Source: Pseudactinotalea suaedae (GTDB taxonomy: Bacteria; Actinomycetota; Actinomycetes; Actinomycetales; Beutenbergiaceae). From it: DNA of 64,000 nucleotides. The notes beneath the pieces are model-generated. The model was given only the letters and a program-made list of their open reading frames with translations, was not told where the DNA came from and ran no database searches. Below are positions 33,331 through 41,507 of the stretch, in pieces; position 1 is the stretch's first letter, and every line of letters begins with the position of its first letter. The position numbers and the translations under genes were made by a program. The stretch lies in contig NZ_WNXY01000001.1 in the NCBI RefSeq assembly GCF_009733815.1, positions 310,001 to 374,000 of the forward strand, in the 5' to 3' direction.

Positions 33331-34035
33331 TCAGGGGAGCAGCCGGTAGTCGGCCACGAAGCCTTGGATCTGGTAGCCGACGAAACCCTCGGCGTAGCGG
33401 GTACCGGACTGCAAGCCACGGAGGCGGGACAGCACCATCGAGGCCTCGGCGAAGTCATCCTCGAAGAACTCTCCCATCCACGCGCGCTGGCTCACGTGGG
33501 TGTTGATGAGGCTCGCCTTCTGCTCGGCGTGCTCGCTGATGTCGACGTAGGCCTCCGGGTCGAACCGCAGACCGGCGGCGATGTCCCAGAAGAACAACGA
33601 GGGCGCCTTGGTGATCGGGGGCACGTCCGACGGATGCAGGTTGCCGCCGAGCGAGAGCATGAGGTCCGCGACCAGCTTGCCCGTGACCGCGTGGTCGGTG
33701 CTCATGTCCCAGGGCGGGTTGGTGAGGATCACGTCCGGGTTCGCCCAGCGGATCGCGGAGCGCACCGCACGCCGCGTCTGCGGGGTGTCGTGAAGGCCCT
33801 GGTCGTCGAAGCGGAGGAACCGCACCTCCGCGTCGTAACCGCGGGCGGCGACCAGCTGCTCCGCCTCGCGGGTGGCGGCGACCTCGGCGGTGGTGGGGAT
33901 GACGTTTGAGCCGGCGTTCCCGCTCGTGGTGAGCGCCAGGAAGATCCGGTGCCCGGCTGCCCGGTACCTGAGTAGCGTTCCCGAGCAGAAGCACTCGATG
34001 TCGTCGGGGTGCGCGCCGACGGCGAGGATGTTCAT
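33331..34035 (-). CDS. PIG-L/LmbE family deacetylase
   Basis: A 234-residue protein starting with the zinc-binding signature AVGAHPDDIE. Further conserved residues are in TNPPWDMSTDHAVTGKLV, which provides the third zinc ligand. PIG-L proteins remove N-acetyl groups from GlcNAc-type sugars or related conjugates. Its ATG overlaps the stop of the enolase-superfamily gene, and the rhamnosidase follows 58 bases later. It may deacetylate the imported oligosaccharide before hydrolysis. That would fit a substrate carrying N-acetyl (or O-acetyl) groups, but this is inference. Confidence 0.88.
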   Translation of the reverse strand: MNILAVGAHPDDIECFCSGTLLRYRAAGHRIFLALTTSGNAGSNVIPTTAEVAATREAEQLVAARGYDAEVRFLRFDDQGLHDTPQTRRAVRSAIRWANPDVILTNPPWDMSTDHAVTGKLVADLMLSLGGNLHPSDVPPITKAPSLFFWDIAAGLRFDPEAYVDISEHAEQKASLINTHVSQRAWMGEFFEDDFAEASMVLSRLRGLQSGTRYAEGFVGYQIQGFVADYRLLP

Positions 34036-35201
34036 GCGTCAGTCCGATCGGGTCGTCCGAGGGTGGTCTGAGGAAACCGCGCCAGCGCATCGGTGTCGAG
34101 GGTGATCCCGAGGCCGGAACCGGCGGGGATCGCGAGCATCCCGTCGGGTTCGAGCGACATCGTGCCGTCGAGGAGCTCGGTCATGTAGTCGCCGGAGTCG
34201 ACGTACTCGATCTGCCGGCAGTGCGGCAGCGCGGAGGCCAGCTGGAGGTCGGCGGCGAGCCCGACGACGTTGTTCCAGCCGTGCGGCACGTACTCGAGAC
34301 CGGCGTCGTGCGAGGCCCAGCCGATCCGCCGTGCCTCCGACAGCCCGCCCACCTTGGTGGTGTCGGGCTGCACGACGTCGAGGCACCGGTCGGCGATGAG
34401 GCGGCGGTAGGACTGGCGGCGCGTCAGCACCTCACCCGTGGCGATGCGGACGGGGGAGTGCATGCGCAGCGTGCGATAGCCGTCGAGGTCGTCCGGGTCC
34501 AACGGCTCCTCGAACCAGTAGACGTCGTGGTCGGCGAGCAGCTGCGCGGTCCGGCGCGCCCAGGCGTGCCGGTGGGGCCAGAAGGCGGCGCTCCCCCCGG
34601 CGTCGATCATCAGCCGTCCGTCGCCGACGGCGTCCCGCGCCACCCGGACCAACCTCTCGTCGGTCGCGACCGACTCCCACCCGAACGGCTGCCAGCCGAG
34701 CTTCACGTCGAGGTAGCCCTTCTCCCGTGCTGCCGTGACGACGTCCCACGTGTGCTCGGCGGTGCCGAAGGGGAGCGAGGCGTAGGGGCGCACCCGGTCC
34801 CGGTAGCGACCGCCCATGAGAACGCCGATCGGTTGTCCGCACACTTTGCCCCACAGGTCCCAGAGCGCGATGTTGACGGCGCTGATCACCGTGGTCAGCG
34901 CGCCGCCGCGGCCCTGCCAGTACGCACGCTGGTGCAGCTGCTCGGTACGCCGCTCCGGCTCGTCCACGCTGGTGCCGATGAACCACGGGGCGAGCAGCTC
35001 CATCGCGGCCGCCGCCAACCCGAGACTGGTGTACGCAGCTCCGTAACCGACCAGCCCGTCACCCGTCTCGAGGACCAGCAGCGTCTGCCGGCTCTCCTGC
35101 TCGTGCACGTCGTCACCCCAGGCGGCGCCCGTGTCGCGGCCCTGCAGGCCGATCAGCCGGGCGCCGATGATCGTGACGTCGGAGCCCGTCGCGGTGTCCA
35201 T
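34032..35201 (-). CDS. Mandelate racemase/muconate lactonizing enzyme family protein
   Basis: A 389-residue enolase-superfamily enzyme of the MR subgroup. Catalytic and metal residues appear in order: Lys in DVKLGW, Asp in LMIDAGG, Glu in WFEEPLD, Glu in IATGEV, and an Asp/His dyad in VVQPD and YVPHGWNN. MR-type members dehydrate sugar acids to 2-keto-3-deoxy acids. It is clearly paralogous to the enzyme at 42913-44058 (shared YWQGRGGA, WDLWGK, HGWNN blocks). TACGGT lies seven bases before the ATG, so the message is probably leaderless, transcribed from the divergent promoter at 35202-35330. Confidence 0.9.
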   Translation of the reverse strand: MDTATGSDVTIIGARLIGLQGRDTGAAWGDDVHEQESRQTLLVLETGDGLVGYGAAYTSLGLAAAAMELLAPWFIGTSVDEPERRTEQLHQRAYWQGRGGALTTVISAVNIALWDLWGKVCGQPIGVLMGGRYRDRVRPYASLPFGTAEHTWDVVTAAREKGYLDVKLGWQPFGWESVATDERLVRVARDAVGDGRLMIDAGGSAAFWPHRHAWARRTAQLLADHDVYWFEEPLDPDDLDGYRTLRMHSPVRIATGEVLTRRQSYRRLIADRCLDVVQPDTTKVGGLSEARRIGWASHDAGLEYVPHGWNNVVGLAADLQLASALPHCRQIEYVDSGDYMTELLDGTMSLEPDGMLAIPAGSGLGITLDTDALARFPQTTLGRPDRTDA

Positions 35202-35330
35202 GCGGCTGACCGTAGGGAGCCCACCTACAGATTGTCAACCATACGATGTGTGGTGAGTCAGACACCTGATTGTTGACAAACCTGAGGTCCGGGTCTACGT
35301 TCGGCGCACCGATCGTCGATGGGAGCGTCC
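35202..35330. promoter_or_regulatory. Divergent promoter with a symmetric TTGACA pair
   Basis: Rightward: TTGACA at 35273-35278, 17 bases, then TACGTT at 35296-35301. Leftward: TTGACA (complement of 35233-35238), 18 bases, then TACGGT seven bases before the ATG at 35201. Each -35 sits in one arm of an inverted repeat TTGTCAAC (35232-35239) / GTTGACAA (35272-35279). The space between holds GGTG-N7-CACC. One regulator binding this dyad could control both operons; the GntR protein at 44761 is a candidate. Confidence 0.65.
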
Positions 35331-36311
35331 GTGGCCGTTGTCGCAACACCGCCCGAGCGCCGACCCGCGTCCGGACCGGACGGCGCGAGCACCGAGCCGA
35401 GGCCTGCGTCCCGGCGAGAGCGGCCGCGCGGGCTGGCACGCATCGAGGCTCGCAACAGCTACCTGTTCATGCTGCCCGCGGTGCTCGGATTCCTGCTCTT
35501 CACGCTCGGCCCCATGATCTTCAGCCTCGTCATGAGCTTCATGGACTACGGCGTCATCACCGCGCCGCAGTGGGTCGGCCTCGACAACTGGCGACGGGCG
35601 CTGTTCGAGGACCCGCTGGTCTGGCAGTCGCTGCGGGTCACCCTCTACTACGCGGTCGGCTCGGTCGTGCTCACCTCGGTGCTGGCGTTCCTGGTGGCGC
35701 TCCTGATGAACCAGCCGATCGTCGGGCAACGCGTGTTCCGCACCATCTACTACATGCCCTCCGTCATCAGCGGCGTGCCGGTCGCGATCCTGTGGACCTG
35801 GATCTTCAACCCGACGATCGGCGTGATCAACACCGCGTTGCGCTGGGTCGGCATCGAGGGGCCGCGGTGGCTCACCTCGCCGGAGTGGGTGATCCCCGCA
35901 CTGATCCTGATGTCGAGCTGGAGCATCGGCGGCGCGATGGTCATCTACCTCGCCGGGTTGCAGGGCGTCCCGAACGAGCTCTACGAGGCCGCGCAGCTGG
36001 ACGGCGCGGGCGCGGTGCGCCGAACCCTCAGCATCACGCTGCCGATGGTCTCTCCGGTCATCTTCTTCAACCTCGTGATGAGCATCATCGGCTCGCTCCA
36101 GGTCTTCACCCAGGCCTATGTGATGACCGAGGGCGGCCCGATCAACTCGAGCCTGTTCGCCGTGCTCTACATCTACCGCAACGCCTTCTTCTACTTCCAG
36201 ATGGGCTATGGCAGCACGCTCGCCTGGATCCTCTTCCTCGTCATCGGTCTGCTGACACTGCTGGTCTTCCGTTCCCAGCGGATCTGGGTGCACGAGGAGG
36301 CGCAGTCGTGA
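35331..36311 (+). CDS. ABC importer permease (carbohydrate, MalF/UgpA-type)
   Basis: A permease of 326 residues with six membrane helices starting near residue 42 (NSYLFMLPAVLGFLLF). The EAA loop reads EAAQLDGAGAVRRTLSITLP. GTG 35331 is chosen because GGGAG lies five bases upstream; an in-frame ATG at 35319 overlaps that ribosome site. It is the first gene of the second importer operon and pairs with the next permease through a GTGA overlap. It belongs to the classic CUT1 type, different from the LplB-type importer at 28834-30781. Confidence 0.9.
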   Translation: MAVVATPPERRPASGPDGASTEPRPASRRERPRGLARIEARNSYLFMLPAVLGFLLFTLGPMIFSLVMSFMDYGVITAPQWVGLDNWRRALFEDPLVWQSLRVTLYYAVGSVVLTSVLAFLVALLMNQPIVGQRVFRTIYYMPSVISGVPVAILWTWIFNPTIGVINTALRWVGIEGPRWLTSPEWVIPALILMSSWSIGGAMVIYLAGLQGVPNELYEAAQLDGAGAVRRTLSITLPMVSPVIFFNLVMSIIGSLQVFTQAYVMTEGGPINSSLFAVLYIYRNAFFYFQMGYGSTLAWILFLVIGLLTLLVFRSQRIWVHEEAQS

Positions 36312-37177
36312 CCGACGTGCTGGAACGGCCGCGGGTCACCGGTCGCCGACGCTGGACCGCGGGCAGGGTGGTCGCGCAGCTGATCGTGCTCCTCGGAGCC
36401 GCGATCATCCTCGTCCCGTTCCTGTGGATGCTGCGCACCGCGGTCATGCCCCTGGAGGATCTCTTCAGACTTCCCGTCCAGTGGCTGCCGACCACGGTCG
36501 AGTGGAGCAACTTCGCCGAGGCGTGGGTGCGTGGCAAGGTCGGTCGCTACGCGCTCAACAGCTTCATCGTCGCCGGGCTGGCCACCCTCGGGACCGTGGT
36601 GACCGCCTCAATCAGTGCCTACGGGTTCGCCTACCTGCGCTCGCGGTGGCGCTCGGCGCTCTTCGCGATGGTGCTGAGCGGCCTGATGATCCCCGGCATC
36701 GTGACGCTCGTCCCGACCTACGTGATCTTCCGCGAGCTCGGCTGGCTCAACACCTGGATGCCGCTCATCGCACCGTCGTGGTTCGGTGGCGGCGCCTTCA
36801 GCGTGTTCCTTCTCCGCCAGTTCTTCCGCACCATCCCGCGGGAGCTGCGCGAGGCGGCCACGCTCGACGGCGCCAGCGAGCTCCGCATCTACGCGCGCGT
36901 GATCGCGCCGCTGGCGATGCCGGCGCACGCCGCCGTCGCGATCTTCAGCTTCCTCGGGGTGTGGAACGACCTCTTCGGGCCGCTCATCTACATCAACGAC
37001 GATGCGTTGCAGCTGCTCCCCGTGGGCCTGGCGGCCTTCCCCAACCCCCAGGGCGTCACGGCGTGGAACCTCATGATGGCCGGCGCCCTGATGGGGATGC
37101 TGCCGTGTCTCGTCCTGTTCTTCCTATTCCAGCGCTACTTCATCCAGGGCATCGTGACCTCCGGTCTGCGGGGCTGA
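36308..37177 (+). CDS. ABC importer permease (carbohydrate, MalG/UgpE-type)
   Basis: A 289-residue permease with six membrane helices; the first is VVAQLIVLLGAAIILVPFLW. The EAA loop is EAATLDGASELRIYARVIAP, typical of the second CUT1 permease. The GTG start overlaps the stop of the first permease (GTGA), implying coupled translation. The cognate binding protein is encoded at 41508-42878, after two DUF6259 genes. No ATPase gene is present, so a shared UgpC/MsmX-like ATPase elsewhere is needed. Confidence 0.92.
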   Translation: MTDVLERPRVTGRRRWTAGRVVAQLIVLLGAAIILVPFLWMLRTAVMPLEDLFRLPVQWLPTTVEWSNFAEAWVRGKVGRYALNSFIVAGLATLGTVVTASISAYGFAYLRSRWRSALFAMVLSGLMIPGIVTLVPTYVIFRELGWLNTWMPLIAPSWFGGGAFSVFLLRQFFRTIPRELREAATLDGASELRIYARVIAPLAMPAHAAVAIFSFLGVWNDLFGPLIYINDDALQLLPVGLAAFPNPQGVTAWNLMMAGALMGMLPCLVLFFLFQRYFIQGIVTSGLRG

Positions 37178-37181
37178 GACC

Positions 37182-39326
37182 GTGAGAGAGCAGAACCTGA
37201 TGACCGCACCGATCAGGATGGTCAACGAGGTCGTCGCGGTGGACCTCGACGAGCGCGGGGCCGTGCTGCAGCTGACCGATGCGCGGACCGGCAGCCCCGT
37301 CCGGGGTTCCGCGGTTCCCGCCGACAGCTGGAAGCTCGTCACCCTGACCGACGGATACCCCGTGCGGCACATCCGGGGACGTGACCAGGTGCCCGACGCC
37401 GTCGAGCGCGACGCGGACCAAGTCACCTTCCGCTACGACGCCGTCGAGCACGACGGCGAGCGGCTGGATATCCGGGTGGCGTACACCGTGCAGCTCGTCC
37501 AGGACGAGGTCCGGTTCTCGATGGAGATCGGCAACGGCGGCCGGTTCCGCATCCGGGAGGTCTGGTGCCCGGTGCTCACCGGCCTGGACGGCGCCTGGGG
37601 GCGAGCGCTCGACGCCCCAGCCGCCGACCTCTCGATGACGACGAGCAACTGGCAGCAGCCCGACGTGCTGCACCAGCCGCTGGCTCGGCAGGAGTTCACC
37701 TTCAACGTCGACGTGCTCGCCGAGGTCGCCCACTACCGCTACCCACGGCAGCTGAAGATGCAGTGGCTCGACCTCTCCGGCCCCGACCGCGGGTTGCTGC
37801 TCTACGTGCGCGACGCCGGCCTGACGACCACCAGCTTCCGGATCGAGAAGTACCCACCGGAGTTCGGTGACTTCACCGGCGCGCACCACTACCCGGAGGG
37901 GACCGAGCGTCACCTCACGGCCGCCGTGCAGCGACTGACCTCGATCGACCCGGGGGAGACCTGGCAGGGAGCACCGGTCGTGCTGCATCCCCACGACGGC
38001 GACTGGCACGCCGCCGCCAGCCGCTACCGCGCGTGGGCCAGGTCCGCCTACACGTGGTGCGACCGTCCGGACTGGCTGCAGGGGTTCACGGGCTTCCAGC
38101 ACCTGCTGGGCAAGACCCACCTCAACGAGACCTACTTCACCTTCGACCGGTTCGCCGAGACGTTCGCGCAGACCCAGCCGCGCGACGGCATCAACGTCCT
38201 GATGACCTACGGGCACGAGCACCGCGGCTGCGAGAGCGCCGACTTCGACATCCAGCCGGCTCAGTCGCTGGGCGGCTCGGAGGGCTTCGCCGAGCTGGCG
38301 CGGCGGGTGCACGCGCAGGGCGGCCGGGTGATGATCATGACCCATCGGCATGCTGCGCTGGCGACCGACGACCCGGCGACCGCGCTGTTCGCCGACTGGT
38401 TCGTGGTGACGCGCGAGGGTATGCCGCGTCAGGAGATCTGGCCCAAGACATCGCTGGAGTCCTACGGCCGCTCCATGCTGCGCACCTACGAGGCGACCGG
38501 TCCGATCTGGCAGCGCGTGTGCGCGTTCTCCGACTCCTGGTGGGAGACGTTCCTCGACCAGCTGCTGCAGCTGATCGACCTCGGCCTCGACGGCGTGCAG
38601 ATGGATCTCATGGTGGACGAGGGGCCGATCTGCTACGCCACCGGTCACGGGCACAAGGCGGGTGCCCCGGAGGAGCAGCTGCGCAAGCTGGGGGAGCGCC
38701 TGGCCTGGTTGCGGCAGCGCGTCCAGGAGGTCAACCCGGACTTCACTCTCATGGGTGAGGAGTTCTCCGACTGGCTCTACCAGTACCTCGACGTGTCCTT
38801 CAGCCGCTACCCCGAGGCGTACGACGACCGGGGCACCCCGACCGGGGCGCGCATCTTCCGGTACGCGCTGCCTGAGCTGCTCGAGACGTGCTCGGTCGGC
38901 GCCTTCGCCTACGACCAGCTCAGCAAGGCGGTGATGACCGGTCGCGGCTTCGGCGTCGAGGTGCTGCTGATCAAGCGACCCATCCTCGACGACCCCGCGT
39001 TCCATCGCGCCATCGCCGAGGCCAACGCGCTGCGCATCGGCCTCGCCGACCTGCTGATGAGCGGCGGCTTCCAGGACACCGACGGCCTCAGCATCGAGGG
39101 GCGGGTCGAGCACGGCGTCCATCGGAGCGCGGCAGGCGTGGCCGTCGTCGTCGCCAACGTCACCGACCAGCCGCAGAGTTTCACGATCGAGCCGGGACGG
39201 CTGCCCGCCGCGCAGCTGCACCGACCGGGTGAGCCGCCGACGTCCTGGTCGAGCGGCCCGGTCGACCTCGAGCCCCACAGCTTCTGTGTCCTCACCATCA
39301 GGGAGCACGCCGATGTACCGGCCTGA
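37182..39326 (+). CDS. DUF6259 family protein, putative glycoside-active TIM barrel (copy 1)
   Basis: A 714-residue cytosolic protein. The N-terminal 250 residues look like a beta-sandwich of the galactose-mutarotase type (WCPVLTGLDG, FTFNVDVLAE). The middle is a TIM barrel with VLMTYGHEHRGCESADFDI, then GVQMDLMVDEGP and LMGEEFSDWLYQ, whose Asp and Glu residues sit where retaining hydrolases carry nucleophile and acid. A short beta-domain ends it. The family has no assigned activity. GTG 37182 follows a GGGG site; ATG 37200 is an alternative. It is followed by a paralogue overlapping by 14 bases. Confidence 0.75.
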   Translation: MREQNLMTAPIRMVNEVVAVDLDERGAVLQLTDARTGSPVRGSAVPADSWKLVTLTDGYPVRHIRGRDQVPDAVERDADQVTFRYDAVEHDGERLDIRVAYTVQLVQDEVRFSMEIGNGGRFRIREVWCPVLTGLDGAWGRALDAPAADLSMTTSNWQQPDVLHQPLARQEFTFNVDVLAEVAHYRYPRQLKMQWLDLSGPDRGLLLYVRDAGLTTTSFRIEKYPPEFGDFTGAHHYPEGTERHLTAAVQRLTSIDPGETWQGAPVVLHPHDGDWHAAASRYRAWARSAYTWCDRPDWLQGFTGFQHLLGKTHLNETYFTFDRFAETFAQTQPRDGINVLMTYGHEHRGCESADFDIQPAQSLGGSEGFAELARRVHAQGGRVMIMTHRHAALATDDPATALFADWFVVTREGMPRQEIWPKTSLESYGRSMLRTYEATGPIWQRVCAFSDSWWETFLDQLLQLIDLGLDGVQMDLMVDEGPICYATGHGHKAGAPEEQLRKLGERLAWLRQRVQEVNPDFTLMGEEFSDWLYQYLDVSFSRYPEAYDDRGTPTGARIFRYALPELLETCSVGAFAYDQLSKAVMTGRGFGVEVLLIKRPILDDPAFHRAIAEANALRIGLADLLMSGGFQDTDGLSIEGRVEHGVHRSAAGVAVVVANVTDQPQSFTIEPGRLPAAQLHRPGEPPTSWSSGPVDLEPHSFCVLTIREHADVPA

Positions 39327-41496
39327 GCGGATGACGCCGATCGAGATCGACGGCACCCCGGCGCAGCCGCCGGTCACCACGACCCTGCGTGCCGAGGGCA
39401 TCGCGGTCGACCTCGACCGACGCGGCAGCGTGGTGCAGCTGACGAACCTGGCCAACGGCCGCACGGCGCGCGCCGACCACGAGCTGCCCGAGAGCTGGAA
39501 GCTCGTCGTGCAGTCCGACGGCTACCCGATCTGGCACGTGTGGGGATCCGACCAGGTGCCGCGCGAGGTCGTCGTCACCGAGACGACGGCGCGCTACCAC
39601 TACGACCGGGTGGTGGCACGGGAGTCGGCCACGGCGCCCGCCACCACCTGGGTACCGATCGCCGTCACCTACGAGGTCCTGCTCGACGGCGACGAGGCGA
39701 GCTTCCGGCTGCACGTCGGGAACGAGCACAGCCACCGGGTCCGCGAGGTCTGGTGCCCGGTGCTGACGGCGCTGCAGGCCTGGGGGCAACCGGGGGAGGA
39801 CCGTGCCGACCTGGTCACCAGCAACGCGGCGCAGCCGGACGTGCTGCACCACCGCCTCGCCGACCAGGAGTACATCTTCAACTCCGAGGTGCTGCTGGAG
39901 ACCGCGCACTACACCTACCCGCGCAAGCTCAAGAGCCAGTGGCTCGACTACAGCGGGCCGGAGGACGGCCTGATGTTCTGGGTCGCCGACACCAGCCTCA
40001 CCACGACCAGCTTCCGGGTGGAGAAGGCGCCGGCGGAGTTCGGTGACTTCACCGGGGTGCACCATCTGCCACCGGGTACACCGCACTACCTCAACATCGC
40101 GATCCAGCGACTGGTCGCGATCGACCAGGGCCAGGAATGGGAGGGCGAGACGACCCGTGTCCGCGCCCACCTCGGCGACTGGCACGCCGCGGCAGACCGC
40201 TACCGCTCGTGGGCGCGGGCCACCTTCAGCTGGCCGACCCGGCCCGCGTGGATGGCGGAGTTCACCGGGTTCCAGCACCTGCTCGCGAAGACCCACCTCG
40301 ACGAGCGCTTCCACACCTTCGACGAGCTCGCCGCGATCATGGAGCAGACCTACCCGGTCGACGGCGTCGACGTGCTGATGGTCTACGGGCACGAGCACCG
40401 AGGAGCGGAGAGCGCCGACTCCGACATCCAGCCGGCCGACGACCTCGGCGGCGCGGCGGGCTTCGCGCGGATGTGCGAACGCGTCCACGCCGTCGGGGGC
40501 CGCGTCGTCGTGATGACCCATCGGCAGAGCTGCCTCGCCACAGATGACCCGCAAGCAGCACGCTTCGAACCGTGGGTTGTCGTCGACCGCGAGGGCACGC
40601 CGCGGCAGGAGGTGTGGCCCAAGACCACGCTGGAGTCGTTCTCCGAGTCCATGCTGCGCACCTACGAGGCAACCGGTCCGATCTGGCAGCGGATCTGCCC
40701 CTTCAGCGACGACTGGTGGGAAACCTTCACCGAGGAGCTGCGCAGCCTCGCACGCCTCGGGCTCGACGGCGTCCAGATGGACCTGCTCTGCGACGAGGCG
40801 CCGATCTGCTACGCCGACCACCACGGCCACACCCCCGGTGCCCCCGAGGAGCAGCTGCGCCGGCTGGACACCCGGCTGGCGGCCCTGCGCTCGCGGATGC
40901 AGGTCGAGTTCCCCGATTTCGTCCTGGCCGGTGAAGAGGTCCCGGACTGGATGCACCAGCACCTCGACTTCGCCTACGGGCGGCACTTCGACCCGCACAG
41001 CGCGCGCATCCAGGCGTACACGCTGCCAGAGCTGCTCGAGACCTGCGCCGTGGGAGCTTGGGGGTACGACCAGATCGGGAAGGCCGTGATGACCGCCCGC
41101 CCGGTCGACGTCGAGACCTGGTTCCTGCGTCGGCCGGTCTCCGCCGACCCCGCGTTCCACGCCTACCTCGCCGCGGCGCTGAAGCTGCGTCGAGAGCTGG
41201 CCGAGCACCTGGATCCCCACGACTTTCGTGACCATCACGGGATCGAGGTGACGGGCGACGTCGAGCACGCCGTCTTCGTCTCGCAGCACGGCACCGCCGT
41301 CGTGCTGCACAACAGCGGCGACGAACCGGTCGCGGCGCACCTGCCTGCCTGGGACTCCCGGGACCTGCTCGTGCACGCCCCGCAGTCGCCGCCTGCCCGG
41401 GTGCACGGATCCGCACCGATCCTGCTGGCCCCGCACCGGTTCGTCGTCGCACTCCGCGCCGTCTCGGACCATCCCTCCCCCTCGCACCACCAGTGA
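39313..41496 (+). CDS. DUF6259 family protein, putative glycoside-active TIM barrel (copy 2)
   Basis: A 727-residue paralogue of the preceding protein, sharing the whole domain layout: the N-terminal sandwich, VLMVYGHEHRGAESADSDI, GVQMDLLCDEAP, LAGEEVPDWMHQ and the barrel end. The likely catalytic acids are conserved in both. ATG 39313 has GGGAG eight bases upstream and overlaps the previous gene by 14 bases. Two retained copies in one operon suggest related but distinct substrates or linkages. It is followed 11 bases later by the binding-protein gene. Confidence 0.75.
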   Translation: MYRPERMTPIEIDGTPAQPPVTTTLRAEGIAVDLDRRGSVVQLTNLANGRTARADHELPESWKLVVQSDGYPIWHVWGSDQVPREVVVTETTARYHYDRVVARESATAPATTWVPIAVTYEVLLDGDEASFRLHVGNEHSHRVREVWCPVLTALQAWGQPGEDRADLVTSNAAQPDVLHHRLADQEYIFNSEVLLETAHYTYPRKLKSQWLDYSGPEDGLMFWVADTSLTTTSFRVEKAPAEFGDFTGVHHLPPGTPHYLNIAIQRLVAIDQGQEWEGETTRVRAHLGDWHAAADRYRSWARATFSWPTRPAWMAEFTGFQHLLAKTHLDERFHTFDELAAIMEQTYPVDGVDVLMVYGHEHRGAESADSDIQPADDLGGAAGFARMCERVHAVGGRVVVMTHRQSCLATDDPQAARFEPWVVVDREGTPRQEVWPKTTLESFSESMLRTYEATGPIWQRICPFSDDWWETFTEELRSLARLGLDGVQMDLLCDEAPICYADHHGHTPGAPEEQLRRLDTRLAALRSRMQVEFPDFVLAGEEVPDWMHQHLDFAYGRHFDPHSARIQAYTLPELLETCAVGAWGYDQIGKAVMTARPVDVETWFLRRPVSADPAFHAYLAAALKLRRELAEHLDPHDFRDHHGIEVTGDVEHAVFVSQHGTAVVLHNSGDEPVAAHLPAWDSRDLLVHAPQSPPARVHGSAPILLAPHRFVVALRAVSDHPSPSHHQ

Positions 41497-41507
41497 AAGG
41501 TCCTCCG

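Noticed and set aside
31471-33909. An 812-codon open frame antisense to the GH78 and PIG-L genes
   Set aside because: No family features and composition typical of a shadow frame; the minus-strand enzymes are unmistakable.
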